A stretch of DNA of 34,767 nucleotides, taken from Metarhizobium sp964253915 (lineage in GTDB: Bacteria > Pseudomonadota > Alphaproteobacteria > Rhizobiales > Rhizobiaceae). The notes under the pieces were generated by a model that did not search any database, had not been told where the DNA came from, and saw only the letters and a program-made list of their open reading frames with translations. Positions within the stretch are counted from its first letter, which is position 1. Each line of letters begins with the position of its first letter. Shown piece after piece: positions 1-8,919 of the stretch. Location of the stretch: NCBI RefSeq assembly GCF_964253915.1, contig NZ_CAXUSG020000026.1, forward strand, positions 1 to 34,767. The letters are read 5' to 3'. The position numbers and the translations under genes were made by a program.

Positions 1-83
1 GGTGGCGCTGCTTTTCGCCAACTTTGCTGCACATTATTTTCCGGCGAACCTCTGCAGTCTTTTGACGAGCAGAGGAGTTATTG

Positions 84-1316
84 ATGTCGAAATCTGAACG
101 AGAACTGATTGTTGAGCTCGAAGCCGTATTGATCGGCCGCCGATACAGCCCCGTAGTGATCAGAAATTACTGCAGCTACGCCCGCGAGTTTCTGGACTAT
201 CTCATGTACCGAGGGATTCCAGTCGCAGACGTGACCGAAACCGAAGTAGCGGAATATTTGCGTCGTGCGGCCGCGCAATTCCGCAAGCGCCGCGGACGAC
301 GGCCCAGCAAGCGCTGGCACGAAGTCCCGCAGTCCGGGATTCACGCGCTGCTGCGGCTTGGGCAGGGTCAGTGGCCGCCTTCTCCCAAAGTGGCCTGCGC
401 CGCTGACGCACTACGGTTTACGGTCTGCAACGAATACGAAACCTGGCTTCGCGACGAGCGTGGCCTTGCCCAAGCCAGCATCGACGCGTTCTTATGGGAA
501 GCCCGCTACTTCCTTGCCTGGCAACTCGACCGGAGCGGGGTCGAGGGTCTCAACGGATTAACCGTCGGCGACATCGACAGCTATATGGACCTGCGTGGCT
601 CGAAGCTGACGCGTAGTTCGCTGAAATCCGCAGCGGAGCGGCTTCGTTCGCTGCTGCGCCACCTCTACAGGACTGCCCGCGTTGCGGCAGATCTGTCGCC
701 GCATATCATCGCGCCGCGGCTCTATGCTTATGAAGGGGTCCCTTCGATCCTGGAGCGCAACCAGATCACCGCGGTTCTGGCAAGCACGAGCATGGACACG
801 ACGACTGCCGGTTTGCGGGACCATGCGATATTACAACTCCTCGCCACCTACGGGCTCCGTGCAAGCGAAGTCCGTAACATGCGGATCGAAGACATAGACT
901 GGCGGGCCGAAGTCGTTCGTGTCCGTCACAGCAAAACGCAAGCCTATACGCTCCTTCCTTTGATGGAGCCGGTTGGCGAAGCGATCCTTGCTTACCTGCG
1001 GTCTGGACGGCCCGCGACCGATGCCAGGGAGATCTTCATCCGGACGCGTGCGCCCTATCGCAAGCTCGACAAGCTATACAGCCTGGTTCGGCGGAGGCTC
1101 CGGGATGCCGGCGTCAATCCCTTGGGCAAGTGCGGCCCCCACATCTTCCGTCACGCTCGTGCGACCGAGTTACTGCGCGCGGCAGTTCCGAAAAAGGTAA
1201 TTGGCGATCTGTTAGGACATCGCTCGACCGGGTCGACAGACCCCTACCTCAAGCTTGCCACCGAGGATCTGAGGGCCGTCGCTCTTGATGTGCCAGGAAC
1301 GGAGGTGCTGGCATGA
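84..1316 (+). CDS. ritA: tyrosine recombinase, first gene of RIT trio
   Basis: A 410-residue site-specific recombinase/integrase of the phage-integrase family. The N-terminal SAM-like core-binding region (about residues 1-210) precedes a catalytic domain with the expected residues: Arg in GLRASE, Lys in RHSKT, His and Arg in HIFRHA, His in LLGHRS, and the nucleophile Tyr in STDPYLKLA. The ATG at 84 is chosen over an upstream in-frame TTG at 81 because GAGGAG at 72-77 lies 6 bases before it. The stop overlaps the next start (ATGA), indicating translational coupling. It presumably acts with the two following recombinases on the element's own ends; no cargo gene is present. Confidence 0.9.
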   Translation: MSKSERELIVELEAVLIGRRYSPVVIRNYCSYAREFLDYLMYRGIPVADVTETEVAEYLRRAAAQFRKRRGRRPSKRWHEVPQSGIHALLRLGQGQWPPSPKVACAADALRFTVCNEYETWLRDERGLAQASIDAFLWEARYFLAWQLDRSGVEGLNGLTVGDIDSYMDLRGSKLTRSSLKSAAERLRSLLRHLYRTARVAADLSPHIIAPRLYAYEGVPSILERNQITAVLASTSMDTTTAGLRDHAILQLLATYGLRASEVRNMRIEDIDWRAEVVRVRHSKTQAYTLLPLMEPVGEAILAYLRSGRPATDAREIFIRTRAPYRKLDKLYSLVRRRLRDAGVNPLGKCGPHIFRHARATELLRAAVPKKVIGDLLGHRSTGSTDPYLKLATEDLRAVALDVPGTEVLA

Positions 1317-2680
1317 TCTCCCGTTGGCCTGATTCCGATCGCACGCGCATTGGCAGCTATGTCGCGAGCCTTGATCTGCGCGATCTCAAAAGCCGCACCT
1401 GCTATCAACAGGTCCTGCATAGCTTCCAGGATGCCGTTGAACGGCACGGGTTGCTCGATCAACAAGCGCTGCAAGCTTGGCTACGGGAATTAGCGTCTCG
1501 CTGGGCGACATCTACGCTCCTGCATCGCACTCGCATCATCGATCGGTTCCTCGACCACCTCGTGGCAACCGGTGCGATTGATCACAACCCTGTCGAAGGT
1601 CTGCGTCAGGCATGTCATATAAAGCAGAGCATGCCGATCTGGCGCGCGTTGATATCGTGTAATCCAGAACAGGCTCTTGCCACACTGCGCCAGCCCAAAC
1701 CGTTCGGTAGTGTGCTGGGCGAGGTTATGGCCGAGCATGTCGCCATGATGCGCCGTAGGGGATACAAATATACTTCGCAACCGGTGCGGCTTTTGCAGTT
1801 CGACCGGTTCCTGCAACTGAACCCGCAACTGGAAACCGAGCCGCTGCGCGTCATGATCGATCGATGGGCGGCGACGAAAGGCACGCGTAACCATGCATAT
1901 GAGCGCGAAAACCTTGAGCGCCTCTTTGCCAAAATCCAGCGGCGGTGCGATCCGTCAGCTCCTCGGCGTCGACCGGATCCGAGACCCCAAAAAGAGGTCC
2001 GCAAGCAGTGGCGAACGCCTCATATCTACTCTCCTGTCGACGTACGGCGCATGCTCGACATTGCCCGTTCGTATCCCTCTCCGCGGGCAACACTTCGTCC
2101 GTTGAGCATCTACACCATGCTGTTGCTGGCCTACTGTGCGGGTCTGCGGCGGGGAGAGTTGGCCAGGCTGGATCTTGGTGACGTTAATCCCGGTGACGGC
2201 ACCATCACGGTTCGGCAGACCAAGTTCTTCAAGACCCGAATTCTGCCACTTCCTGACAGTGTGATGATGGAACTCCGGGCCTACATCGCTGCACGGCGTC
2301 AGGTCGGCGCATCGCAGGACCCGCACTCTGCTCTGTTCTGGCACGTCCAGGGCAGATCCCGCTACACGCCCGAAATGATCACCTGGTTGCTCACAGACGT
2401 CGTACGTCGCGCCGGATTGAAACCACTGCAAGGGCAGTTCGGGCCTCGCGTTCATGATCTTCGGCACTCGATGGTCGTGAACCGTATCCTTGAATGGTAC
2501 CGTCTGGGGATCAACCCGCAGGAGCGGCTGCCGTTCCTCGCGACCTACCTCGGCCATCGGGATATCAACTCCACTCTGGTCTACATCACCGTCACGCAGG
2601 ATCTGCTGCATCTCGCAAACGAACGGTTCAGGGCCGTGGGCGCGCCATGCCTCAATCTCGAACGGGAGGTGCGGTCATGA
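1313..2680 (+). CDS. ritB: tyrosine recombinase, second gene of RIT trio
   Basis: A 455-residue tyrosine recombinase, the longest of the trio, with a long N-terminal region before the catalytic domain. Visible catalytic residues are Arg in AGLRRGE, Lys in RQTKFFKTR, His-x-x-Arg in VHDLRHS, His in YLGHRD and Tyr in STLVYITVT. The start overlaps the stop of the first recombinase and its own stop overlaps the start of the third, so the three are read as one coupled operon. The set of catalytic residues looks complete, so the protein may be active. Its specific role among the three is not known from sequence. Confidence 0.9.
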   Translation: MISRWPDSDRTRIGSYVASLDLRDLKSRTCYQQVLHSFQDAVERHGLLDQQALQAWLRELASRWATSTLLHRTRIIDRFLDHLVATGAIDHNPVEGLRQACHIKQSMPIWRALISCNPEQALATLRQPKPFGSVLGEVMAEHVAMMRRRGYKYTSQPVRLLQFDRFLQLNPQLETEPLRVMIDRWAATKGTRNHAYERENLERLFAKIQRRCDPSAPRRRPDPRPQKEVRKQWRTPHIYSPVDVRRMLDIARSYPSPRATLRPLSIYTMLLLAYCAGLRRGELARLDLGDVNPGDGTITVRQTKFFKTRILPLPDSVMMELRAYIAARRQVGASQDPHSALFWHVQGRSRYTPEMITWLLTDVVRRAGLKPLQGQFGPRVHDLRHSMVVNRILEWYRLGINPQERLPFLATYLGHRDINSTLVYITVTQDLLHLANERFRAVGAPCLNLEREVRS

Positions 2681-3681
2681 GCAAAGCCAATCCGTTCCCG
2701 GAACTGATGCGCGCGTTCTTTTACGAATGGCTTGTCGAGCAACGCAATGCGTCCGTCAACACCGTCCGCTCCTACCGCGACACCTGGCGACTGTTCCTCC
2801 GGTTTGTCGCTGACCGCGCGAAAAAGAAAGTTGCTATAATCTCGCTCGCCGATCTGACCGCCGCGCAAGTCGCGGCGTTCCTGAGGCACGCCGAGCACGA
2901 CCGTGGCGGCACGATCGGCACCCGCAACTGCCGGCTTGCTGCGATCCGCAGCTTCTTCAACTTTGTGGCGACCAAGGATCCTGCCTTAATCGCGCAGTGC
3001 GTGGAAATCCTCAACATCCCGATCAAGCGGGCGCCGGTATCTGAGCCTTGCTATCTGGATCCGCTGGAAGTGGCAGCGATTCTTGCCCAGCCAGACCAGT
3101 CAACCCTCGAAGGCATGCGCGACCATGCGTTGCTCTCGTTCCTCTACAACAGCGGGGCGCGAATACAGGAAGCACTCGATATGTGCCCTGAGGCAATCCG
3201 GTTCGATAGCCCGAGTTGCGTTCGGCTTACGGGCAAGGGGCGAAAAGAGCGTCTCTGCCCGCTTTGGCCGGAAACCGTGATGTTGTTGAAAAAGCTGCTT
3301 GAGCGGCAGCCACGGGCACAAGACCAGCGGCTGTTCGTCAACCGCTACGGAGAGCCGCTCAGCGCCTCGGGCGTCCGGTTCAAGCTTGCCGCCTATGTGA
3401 AGGCGGCGGCTGCGACCATGCCGCCGCTGCAAACGAAGCACGTAACGCCGCACAGCTTCCGTCACGCCACCGCCGTCCACCTTGTATCGGCGGGCGTAGA
3501 CATCACGGTCATCCGCAGTTGGCTTGGGCATGTGAGCCTCGACACCACCAATCACTACGCGAAGGCCAATCTGGACACAAAGCGAAAGGCGTTGGAACAG
3601 GTCGCTGTGCCGGTGGCGACGGCGCACTCTTCATCGTGGAAACGCGATACGAGCCTGCTCGCCTGGCTGGACACGCTCTGA
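2677..3681 (+). CDS. ritC: tyrosine recombinase, third gene of RIT trio
   Basis: A 334-residue XerC/D-like tyrosine recombinase. The N-terminal core-binding domain spans about residues 1-100 and the catalytic domain the remainder. It has Arg in SGARIQE, Lys in TGKGRKERL, His and Arg in TPHSFRHAT, His in WLGHVS and Tyr in TTNHYAKAN. The ATG at 2677 overlaps the previous stop and follows GGGAGGT at 2664-2670; longer in-frame starts inside the previous gene have no such support. The gene ends two bases before the inverted repeat that marks the right end of the element. Confidence 0.9.
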   Translation: MSKANPFPELMRAFFYEWLVEQRNASVNTVRSYRDTWRLFLRFVADRAKKKVAIISLADLTAAQVAAFLRHAEHDRGGTIGTRNCRLAAIRSFFNFVATKDPALIAQCVEILNIPIKRAPVSEPCYLDPLEVAAILAQPDQSTLEGMRDHALLSFLYNSGARIQEALDMCPEAIRFDSPSCVRLTGKGRKERLCPLWPETVMLLKKLLERQPRAQDQRLFVNRYGEPLSASGVRFKLAAYVKAAAATMPPLQTKHVTPHSFRHATAVHLVSAGVDITVIRSWLGHVSLDTTNHYAKANLDTKRKALEQVAVPVATAHSSSWKRDTSLLAWLDTL

Positions 3682-3682
3682 A

Positions 3683-3749
3683 ATAATGCGAAGGAATTTT
3701 GCGCGAACGGCCGACAACTGGGCGGCCCGCGTGCGTTCCTTCGCATTAT
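3683..3749. repeat. perfect 14-bp inverted repeat at RIT right end
   Basis: ATAATGCGAAGGAA at 3683-3696 is repeated as its exact complement TTCCTTCGCATTAT at 3736-3749, separated by 39 bases. It sits between the last recombinase stop codon and the IS110-type coding remnant. It could be the core or arm site recognised by the recombinases. There is no T-run, so a terminator role is less likely. Confidence 0.75.
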
Positions 3750-3762
3750 GGTCACCTGATGA

Positions 3763-4560
3763 TTAGTTAAGCGCGGCAAGACCGATGCCGCCGATGCTGA
3801 AGCCATCGCCGAGGCGGTGACGCGAAAGACAATGCGGTTCGTCCCGGTCAAGACGGCCGAGCAGCAGGCTGCAGTGATGGTGCTCAAAACGCGCGCCTTA
3901 CTCGTGCGCCAGAGAACGCAAGCGATTAACGCATTGCGTGCCCATATGGGAGAGCTGGGCATCATCGCTCCAACCGGCATCGCCAACGTCAAGGCACTGG
4001 CGCCTATCATCCGAGATGAGAACGATACTCGGCTGCCCGCGGCCGCACGGTTTGCCCTCACTGAAATCATCGATCAGATCGAGATGCTTACCACGCAGAT
4101 CGACAAGCTTGAACGTGAGATCGTCGTGCGAGCTCGGCAAGATGATGAGATGCGGCGCCTCGCGACCATCCCAGGCGTCGGCGCGATCATCGCCATGGCC
4201 GTGAAGGCATTCGTTCCCGATCCTGCCGGCTTCAAATCCGGTCGGCACTTTGCGGCATGGATCGGGTTAACCCCAAAAGCGCATTCCAGCGGCGGCAAAG
4301 AACGATTGGGACGAATATCGAAAATGGGCAATCCGGTCCTGCGATCATTGCTGACGACGGGAGCAGCATCGGTGCTGCGCCATGTACAGTATCGTGATCG
4401 AGTTTGGCCATGGCTAAAGAACATGCTTGGGCGCCGCCCCTTCAAGGTCGTGGCGGTTGCGCTTGCCAATAAGGTTGCCCGGATGATCTGGGCCTTGCTG
4501 ACAAGAGGCGGAATCTACCGAGATCCAACAGGAATCGAGGCAGGACCTGTCGCCGCATAA
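3763..4560 (+). pseudogene. IS110-family transposase, 3' part, interrupted by RIT element
   Basis: The open frame encodes 265 residues of an IS110-family (IS1111-like) transposase. It begins LVKRGKTDAADAEAIAEAV, which is internal in family members. The two Asp of the TDAADA motif supply the last acidic residues of the RuvC-like DEDD site. The first Asp, the Glu and the N-terminal ~100 residues are missing, so the protein should be inactive. A coiled region follows (about 4070-4140), then the transposase_20 domain with PGVGAIIA and FAAWIGLTPK. An in-frame TGA at 3760-3762 directly precedes the remnant. The missing 5' part would lie on the far side of the RIT element, outside the window. Confidence 0.88.
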
Positions 4561-5011
4561 GCGCAGGACCTCCGAGACGAGCTGCCCGGCGACCCCCGGC
4601 AGGTGAGGTGCACAACAGACGATGAACCACGGGACGAAATCCCGAAACAGGACAGGCCGAAACCCGTGACGCGCACAAAGCGCGCCCCCTTGATCCAGCC
4701 ACCTGCTTCGCGGACTTCATCGAGGCCAGCGGTCATGACCGCACCAGTAGGCCGGACATATGACTGCACCGTCCTCATGTGGTGAAATCGACTGAAAATG
4801 CATCCTTGCACCGCGGGCCGTTCCACATATGCGGGTTGATTGGAGGAGGACGGACCTGGACCAGGAAGCCAGCACAGCAAGCGGGGACGGACCTGCGCGT
4901 GGATGGACCCACGCCCTGTCGCACCCTTCCCGGTAGCAGAGACCTGTTGCAGAGACTGGACCTATGGTCCCCTCATTAAAGTCGAGGCGACCTACCTCTT
5001 CGCGTCACCGC
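4561..5011. other. non-coding stretch: probable IS110-type 3' region, then unassigned DNA
   Basis: No convincing gene is seen. The first ~270 bases directly follow the IS110-family stop codon. IS1111-type members carry a structured 3' non-coding region that specifies a guide RNA, so a remnant of it may lie here; the element's exact 3' end was not identified. Short inverted patches occur, for example around GCGGTCATGACCGC at 4729-4742. The remainder to 5011 contains several GGACCT repeats (about 4852-4960) without a recognisable role. Confidence 0.4.
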
Positions 5012-5296
5012 TCAGGATCCGAATGAGTACCCCCGATGACGAAGTTCGCGATCGACGATCGACTTGACGACGTCGATATCCATCCCGGCGGACGGTTCGA
5101 TCCGCGCCACTTCGGCAGCTACCTTTGCCCAATGGAGGAACTGTCCGTCTTCGATTGCACGGGCTCTTGCGGCAAGCCGTTGGGCCTCATAGTAGGCCGT
5201 CGGGCCGTGGAGGCGGACTAAGTGGCGAGCGTCCTCCCGCAATCGGCGACGGATCTCACGCCGCCTCTCCACCCATGCCAAAATCGCCTTCAGCAT
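5012..5296 (-). CDS. small conserved-type hypothetical protein
   Basis: A 94-residue basic protein with no signal peptide or membrane segment. The N-terminal third is very rich in Arg (motif ERRREIRRRLREDAR) and predicted helical. The centre reads GPTAYYEAQRLAARARA and the C-terminal part HWAKVAAEVAR...MDIDVVKSIVDREL. I recall similar short proteins of unknown function in rhizobial and Methylobacterium accessory DNA, but cannot name a family. GGGGGGAG lies upstream of the ATG at 5294-5296, about 10 bases away. It stands alone on its strand between the IS110 remnant and the chaperonin genes. Function unknown. Confidence 0.6.
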   Translation of the reverse strand: MLKAILAWVERRREIRRRLREDARHLVRLHGPTAYYEAQRLAARARAIEDGQFLHWAKVAAEVARIEPSAGMDIDVVKSIVDRELRHRGYSFGS

Positions 5297-5763
5297 CCCA
5301 GAAACACTCCCCCCAGCTTGCGCGGGCGCCCCCTGCCCGCGTCAGGATGGACGCCCGGAGGGTGAAGACCCGCGACGCGGGGCTTCAGCTTCGCCGAGAG
5401 CCCGGTTCCGGAGGAGGACGCCCCACCTCTCGAAAGACCGTGAAGCTTGCTGTGCCCTTCAACGATGTGGGGATGAGCGACTCCGACCACCCGGCCAATC
5501 GCCTGACCAGCATGCCACCCGTCGAGACATAATGCATCTGCTCATCCCGCTGATCTGGTGGGTCGAGAGAACATGGCCGACCGCGAGGTTTCCCGGGAAT
5601 ACCGCGATGACGCCGCGACGTGAGAAACGTGCCATGTCGAGGTCGTCCGCAGCAGAGACGAGGGAAGCCGGCGCTTCGTCGAGCTGTCTTATCTGGTGCA
5701 GGACTCTATCGCCGCGTGTCTCGGGTCTTGCGATGCTGATCATACCGTCGGCAAGGCTTCATT
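5297..5763. other. stretch without a recognisable gene
   Basis: Short frames exist on both strands, including a 94-codon minus frame just downstream of groEL, but none shows a convincing start, domain or family resemblance. It may hold decayed remnants, as the neighbouring genes are damaged. Confidence 0.4.
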
Positions 5764-7334
5764 CTAGAAATCCATTCCACCCATGCCGCTTCCGGGCATA
5801 GCAGGAGTGGCTTCCTTCTTGGGGAGCTCGGCCACCATGGCCTCGGTGGTGATCAGGAGGCCCGCAACCGAAGCCGCATCCTGCAGCGCGGTGCGAACGA
5901 CCTTCGTCGGGTCGATAATGCCCGACTTAACCAGGTCCTTGTATTCTTCGGTCTGCGCGTCAAAGCCGAAACTATAGCCGTTGCCTTCGAGCACTTTGCC
6001 GACGACTATTGAGCCCTCAACACCCGAATTCTCGGCGATCTGCCGAAGCGGGGCTTCAAGCGCGCGCAGCACGATCCTTATGCCTGCCCGAATTTCCGAA
6101 TTGTCGCTCTGGAGGGTTTCGGCCGCCGCCTTGGCACGGAGAAGCGCTACCCCGCCGCCAGGAACGATACCCTCTTCGACAGCCGCCCTGGTGGCGTTCA
6201 AGGCATCGTCGACACGGTCCTTCTTTTCTTTCACCTCGACCTCGGTTGCGCCGCCGACGCGGATAACAGCGACACCGCCTGCGAGCTTGGCCAGTCGCTC
6301 CTGAAGTTTCTCTCGGTCATAGTCGGAAGTCGTCTCTTCGATCTCCCCTTTGATCTGCGCGACGCGCGCCTGAATCGCTTCTTTGGCCCCGGCCCCGTCA
6401 ATGATCGTCGTCTCATCCTTGGAGATACGCACGCGCTTGGCGGTACCGAGCATATCGAGTTTCACATTCTCGAGCTTGATGCCGATGTCCTCGGAGACGA
6501 CCTGGCCGCCCGTCACGATAGCTAAATCTTCTAGCATGGCCTTGCGGCGATCGCCGAAGCCCGGCGCCTTTACGGCCGCAACCTTCAGCCCCCCTCGCAG
6601 TTTGTTTACCACCAAGGTAGCTAACGCTTCGCCCTCGACGTCCTCGGCAATGATCAAGAGCGGGCGGCTAGATTGGACGACCGATTCCAGAACTGGAAGC
6701 ATTCCCTGGAGACTCGACAGCTTCTTCTCGTGGATAAGAATGTAAGGATCTTCGAGTTCGGCCACCATCTTGTCCGGGTTGGTCACGAAGTAGGGCGAGA
6801 GATAGCCGCGGTCGAACTGCATGCCTTCGACGACTTCAAGCTCGGTCTCGAGGCTCCTTGCCTCTTCAACCGTGATGACGCCCTCATTACCGACCTTCTT
6901 CATGGCCTCGGCGATCATCTGGCCGATCGAACGGTCACCATTGGCGGAGATCGTTCCAACCTGGGCGATCTCCTCGGATGACGCGATCTTTTTGGATCGG
7001 GAGCGCAAATCCTTCACCACTTCGTTGACCGCCAGGTCAACGCCGCGCTTCAGGTCCATCGGGTTCATGCCGGAGGCGACGTATTTGGCGCCTTCCTTCA
7101 CGATGGTTTGAGCCAGAACGGTCGCTGTAGTGGTGCCGTCGCCTGCGACATCATTGGTCTTCGAAGCAACTTCGCGGACCATCTGCGCGCCCATGTTCTC
7201 GAACTTATCCTGAAGTTCGATTTCCTTGGCGACGGTTACACCGTCTTTGGTGATCCGCGGCGCGCCAAGATGTCGACGCCGCGCAGCATTCTCTCACGCC
7301 CGTCAGCAGAGAACCGTACGTCCTTCGCAGCCAT
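5764..7334 (-). pseudogene. groEL: chaperonin GroEL, frameshifted by an internal deletion
   Basis: From the ATG at 7332-7334, preceded by GGGAG, the frame reads MAAKDVRFSADGRERMLRGV then DILA, a typical GroEL start. It then runs out of frame to a stop. In another frame GAPRITKDGVTVAKEIELQ resumes and the rest of GroEL is intact to the usual C-terminal GSGMGGMDF. Compared with the standard GroEL layout, about 20 residues (near 26-45, including the LGPKGRN ATP loop) plus extra bases are missing. A 64-bp deletion between short GGCG repeats fits. The long open part (476 residues from an internal ATG at 7194) lacks the N-terminal equatorial segment, so a working chaperonin ring is unlikely. It was formerly a groESL operon with the truncated groES upstream. 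Confidence 0.85.
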
Positions 7335-7407
7335 TTCAATTTCTCCCAAAGATGTCGAGCCCCGACAGGCCCTGCGCCGATTAAATCAGCCGGACGAGCG
7401 ACAGCGC

Positions 7408-7640
7408 CTACGCGATAACGCCCATGATATCCGTCTCCTTCATGATCAACATGTCTTCGCCGTCGATCACGACCTCGGTGCCGGACCACTTGCCGAAGAG
7501 CACCCTGTCGCCAACCCGTACGTCGGGTGGAAGCAACTTACCCTTTTCGTCACGTGTACCGGGGCCGACAGCGACCACCTCGCCCTCCTGGGGCTTCTCT
7601 TTGGCGGTATCTGGAATGATGATCTGAACCGCCCCGGGTT
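7408..7640 (-). pseudogene. groES: co-chaperonin GroES, N-terminus lost at IS3 insertion
   Basis: The frame encodes the GroES C-terminal two thirds: IIIPDTAKEKPQEGEVVAVG, then GDRVLFGKWSGTEV and the end ETDIMGVIA. The normal first ~24 residues (the MKFRPLHDRVVV type start) are missing. The family sequence stops at about 7624, precisely where the IS3-family terminal repeat begins; upstream codons of the open frame come from the insertion sequence. The missing part does not reappear beyond the other end of the element at 8947, so DNA was deleted as well as inserted. The preserved part ends 73 bases before groEL, as in a groESL operon. Not functional as it stands. The native sequence lies at 7408-7624. 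Confidence 0.88.
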
Positions 7641-7651
7641 TGCCGGAGGCT
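7625..7651 (+). repeat. IS3-family left terminal inverted repeat
   Basis: 27-bp repeat beginning TGAACCGCCCCGGGTTTG, exactly complementary to 8920-8946. Confidence 0.93.
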
Positions 7652-7675
7652 CCAACTTCCAAATAGGATGGAGCC

Positions 7676-8005
7676 ATGACGAGCAAAACGACGAACAAGT
7701 TTTCCCCTGAGGTGCGCGAGCGCGCGGTGCGACTGGTATTCGATCACGAGGCTGATCACTCTTCACGCTGGACTGCCTGCCAGTCGATATCGGCAAAGAT
7801 CGGCTGCTCGGCGCACACGCTGCTGGATTGGGTAAAGAGGGCCGAGATCGATGCCGGCAGGAGGGCCGGTTTGCCGACGGACACGGCCGAGAAGATAAAG
7901 GCTCTTGAGCGGGAGAACCGCGAGCTCCGGCAAGCCAATGAGATCCTGCGCAAGGCGAGCGCTTATTTTGCCCAGGCGGAGCTCGACCGCCCATACAAAC
8001 GATGA
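7676..8005 (+). CDS. IS3-family transposase OrfA
   Basis: A 109-residue OrfA-type protein. A helix-turn-helix of the transposase_8 family occupies about residues 8-60 (PEVRERAVRLV, then CSAHTLLDWVKRAE). A C-terminal leucine-zipper-like coil (IKALERENRELRQANEILRK) is typical of IS3 OrfA. It binds the element's ends and pairs with OrfB. The stop overlaps the OrfB start as ATGA (8002-8005). No A-rich slippery heptamer is obvious near the end, so a fused OrfAB by -1 frameshift is not clearly supported here. Confidence 0.92.
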   Translation: MTSKTTNKFSPEVRERAVRLVFDHEADHSSRWTACQSISAKIGCSAHTLLDWVKRAEIDAGRRAGLPTDTAEKIKALERENRELRQANEILRKASAYFAQAELDRPYKR

Positions 8006-8907
8006 TCGCGTTCATTGACGATCACCGCGAGGCGCATGGGGTCGAGCCGATCTGCAAGGTGCTGCCGATCGCCCCGTCGACCTACCACGATCATGTCGCC
8101 AAGCGCACTGATCCCGCGAAGCTGTCGGCGCGGGCGAAGCGGGACCTGGAGCTCAAACCGGAGATCGAACGCGTCTTCGCGGAGAACTTCGATGTCTATG
8201 GCGCGCGGAAGGTCTGGCGGCAGATGCTGCGGGAGGGCTTCGCAGTCGCACGCTGCACGGTCGAGCGGCTGATGGCCGATCTCGGCCTTCACGGTGTTGT
8301 TCGTGGCAAGCCGATCCGCACGACGGTGCAGGACAAGGCCGCGCCATGTCCACGCGACCATGTGAATCGGGTCTTCCACGCGCCGGCTCCGAACAGGCTC
8401 TGGCTTTCGGACTTCACCTACGTCAGCACATGGTCGGGCTTCGTCTACGTGGCCTTCGTCATCGACGCCTACGCCCGCCGCATCGTCGGCTGGCGGGTGA
8501 GCAGGACAGCGCATGCGAGCTTTGTGCTCGACGCTCTCGAGCAGGCCCTGCACGAAAGGCGGCCCGTTCATCGCGGCGGTCTGGTGCACCACTCGGACCG
8601 CGGATCTCAATATGTCAGTATTCGCTACACCGAGCGCCTCGCCGAAGCCGGCATCGAACCGTCTGTGGGCAGTGTCGGCGACAGCTACGACAACGCTCTC
8701 GCCGAGACGATCAACGGCCTCTACAAGGCTGAGGTCATTCACCGGCGCGGGCCGTGGCGGAGCTTCGAGGCCGTCGAGTTCGCCACGCTGGCCTGGGTCG
8801 ACTGGTTCAACAATCGCCGGCTGCTGGAGTCCATCGGCAACATACCGCCGGCCGAAGCCGAGGAACGCTACTACGCAATGCTGGAAGAACCGGCCATCGC
8901 GGCGTAA
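8002..8907 (+). CDS. IS3-family transposase OrfB (DDE integrase core)
   Basis: A 301-residue rve-type transposase. The HTH_21-like segment (NFDVYGARKVWRQMLREG) precedes the integrase core with the three acidic residues: Asp in WLSDFTYV, Asp in HHSDRGSQY and Glu in NALAETINGLYK. The C-terminus WVDWFNNRRLLESIGNIPPA is characteristic of the IS3 family. It overlaps OrfA by four bases, consistent with translational coupling. Length is normal and no damage is visible, so the element may still be mobile. Confidence 0.94.
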   Translation: MIAFIDDHREAHGVEPICKVLPIAPSTYHDHVAKRTDPAKLSARAKRDLELKPEIERVFAENFDVYGARKVWRQMLREGFAVARCTVERLMADLGLHGVVRGKPIRTTVQDKAAPCPRDHVNRVFHAPAPNRLWLSDFTYVSTWSGFVYVAFVIDAYARRIVGWRVSRTAHASFVLDALEQALHERRPVHRGGLVHHSDRGSQYVSIRYTERLAEAGIEPSVGSVGDSYDNALAETINGLYKAEVIHRRGPWRSFEAVEFATLAWVDWFNNRRLLESIGNIPPAEAEERYYAMLEEPAIAA

Positions 8908-8919
8908 CTTAAACCAAAT

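Larger units (their letters stand above)
1..3762 (+). mobile_element. RIT element (recombinase-in-trio), left end not resolved
   Basis: Three tyrosine recombinase genes run head to tail with 4-base ATGA stop/start overlaps at 1313-1316 and 2677-2680. This is the hallmark of RIT elements, which encode three different integrase-family recombinases and usually nothing else. The right end holds a 14-bp perfect inverted repeat (3683-3696 and 3736-3749). Beyond about 3760 the sequence becomes IS110-family transposase coding DNA, so the right boundary lies near 3750-3762. The left boundary is not clear: no matching 14-bp arm is seen in bases 1-83, so it is either degenerate or before the window. RIT identity is well supported by gene content; the exact ends are inferred. 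Confidence 0.85.

Noticed and set aside
5459..5743. 94-codon minus-strand frame just downstream of groEL
   Set aside because: No ribosome site, no family resemblance, and it lies in a region of decayed genes.
7990..8010. Programmed -1 frameshift between IS3 orfA and orfB
   Set aside because: No A-rich slippery heptamer is visible at the overlap; ATGA coupling explains the layout more simply.
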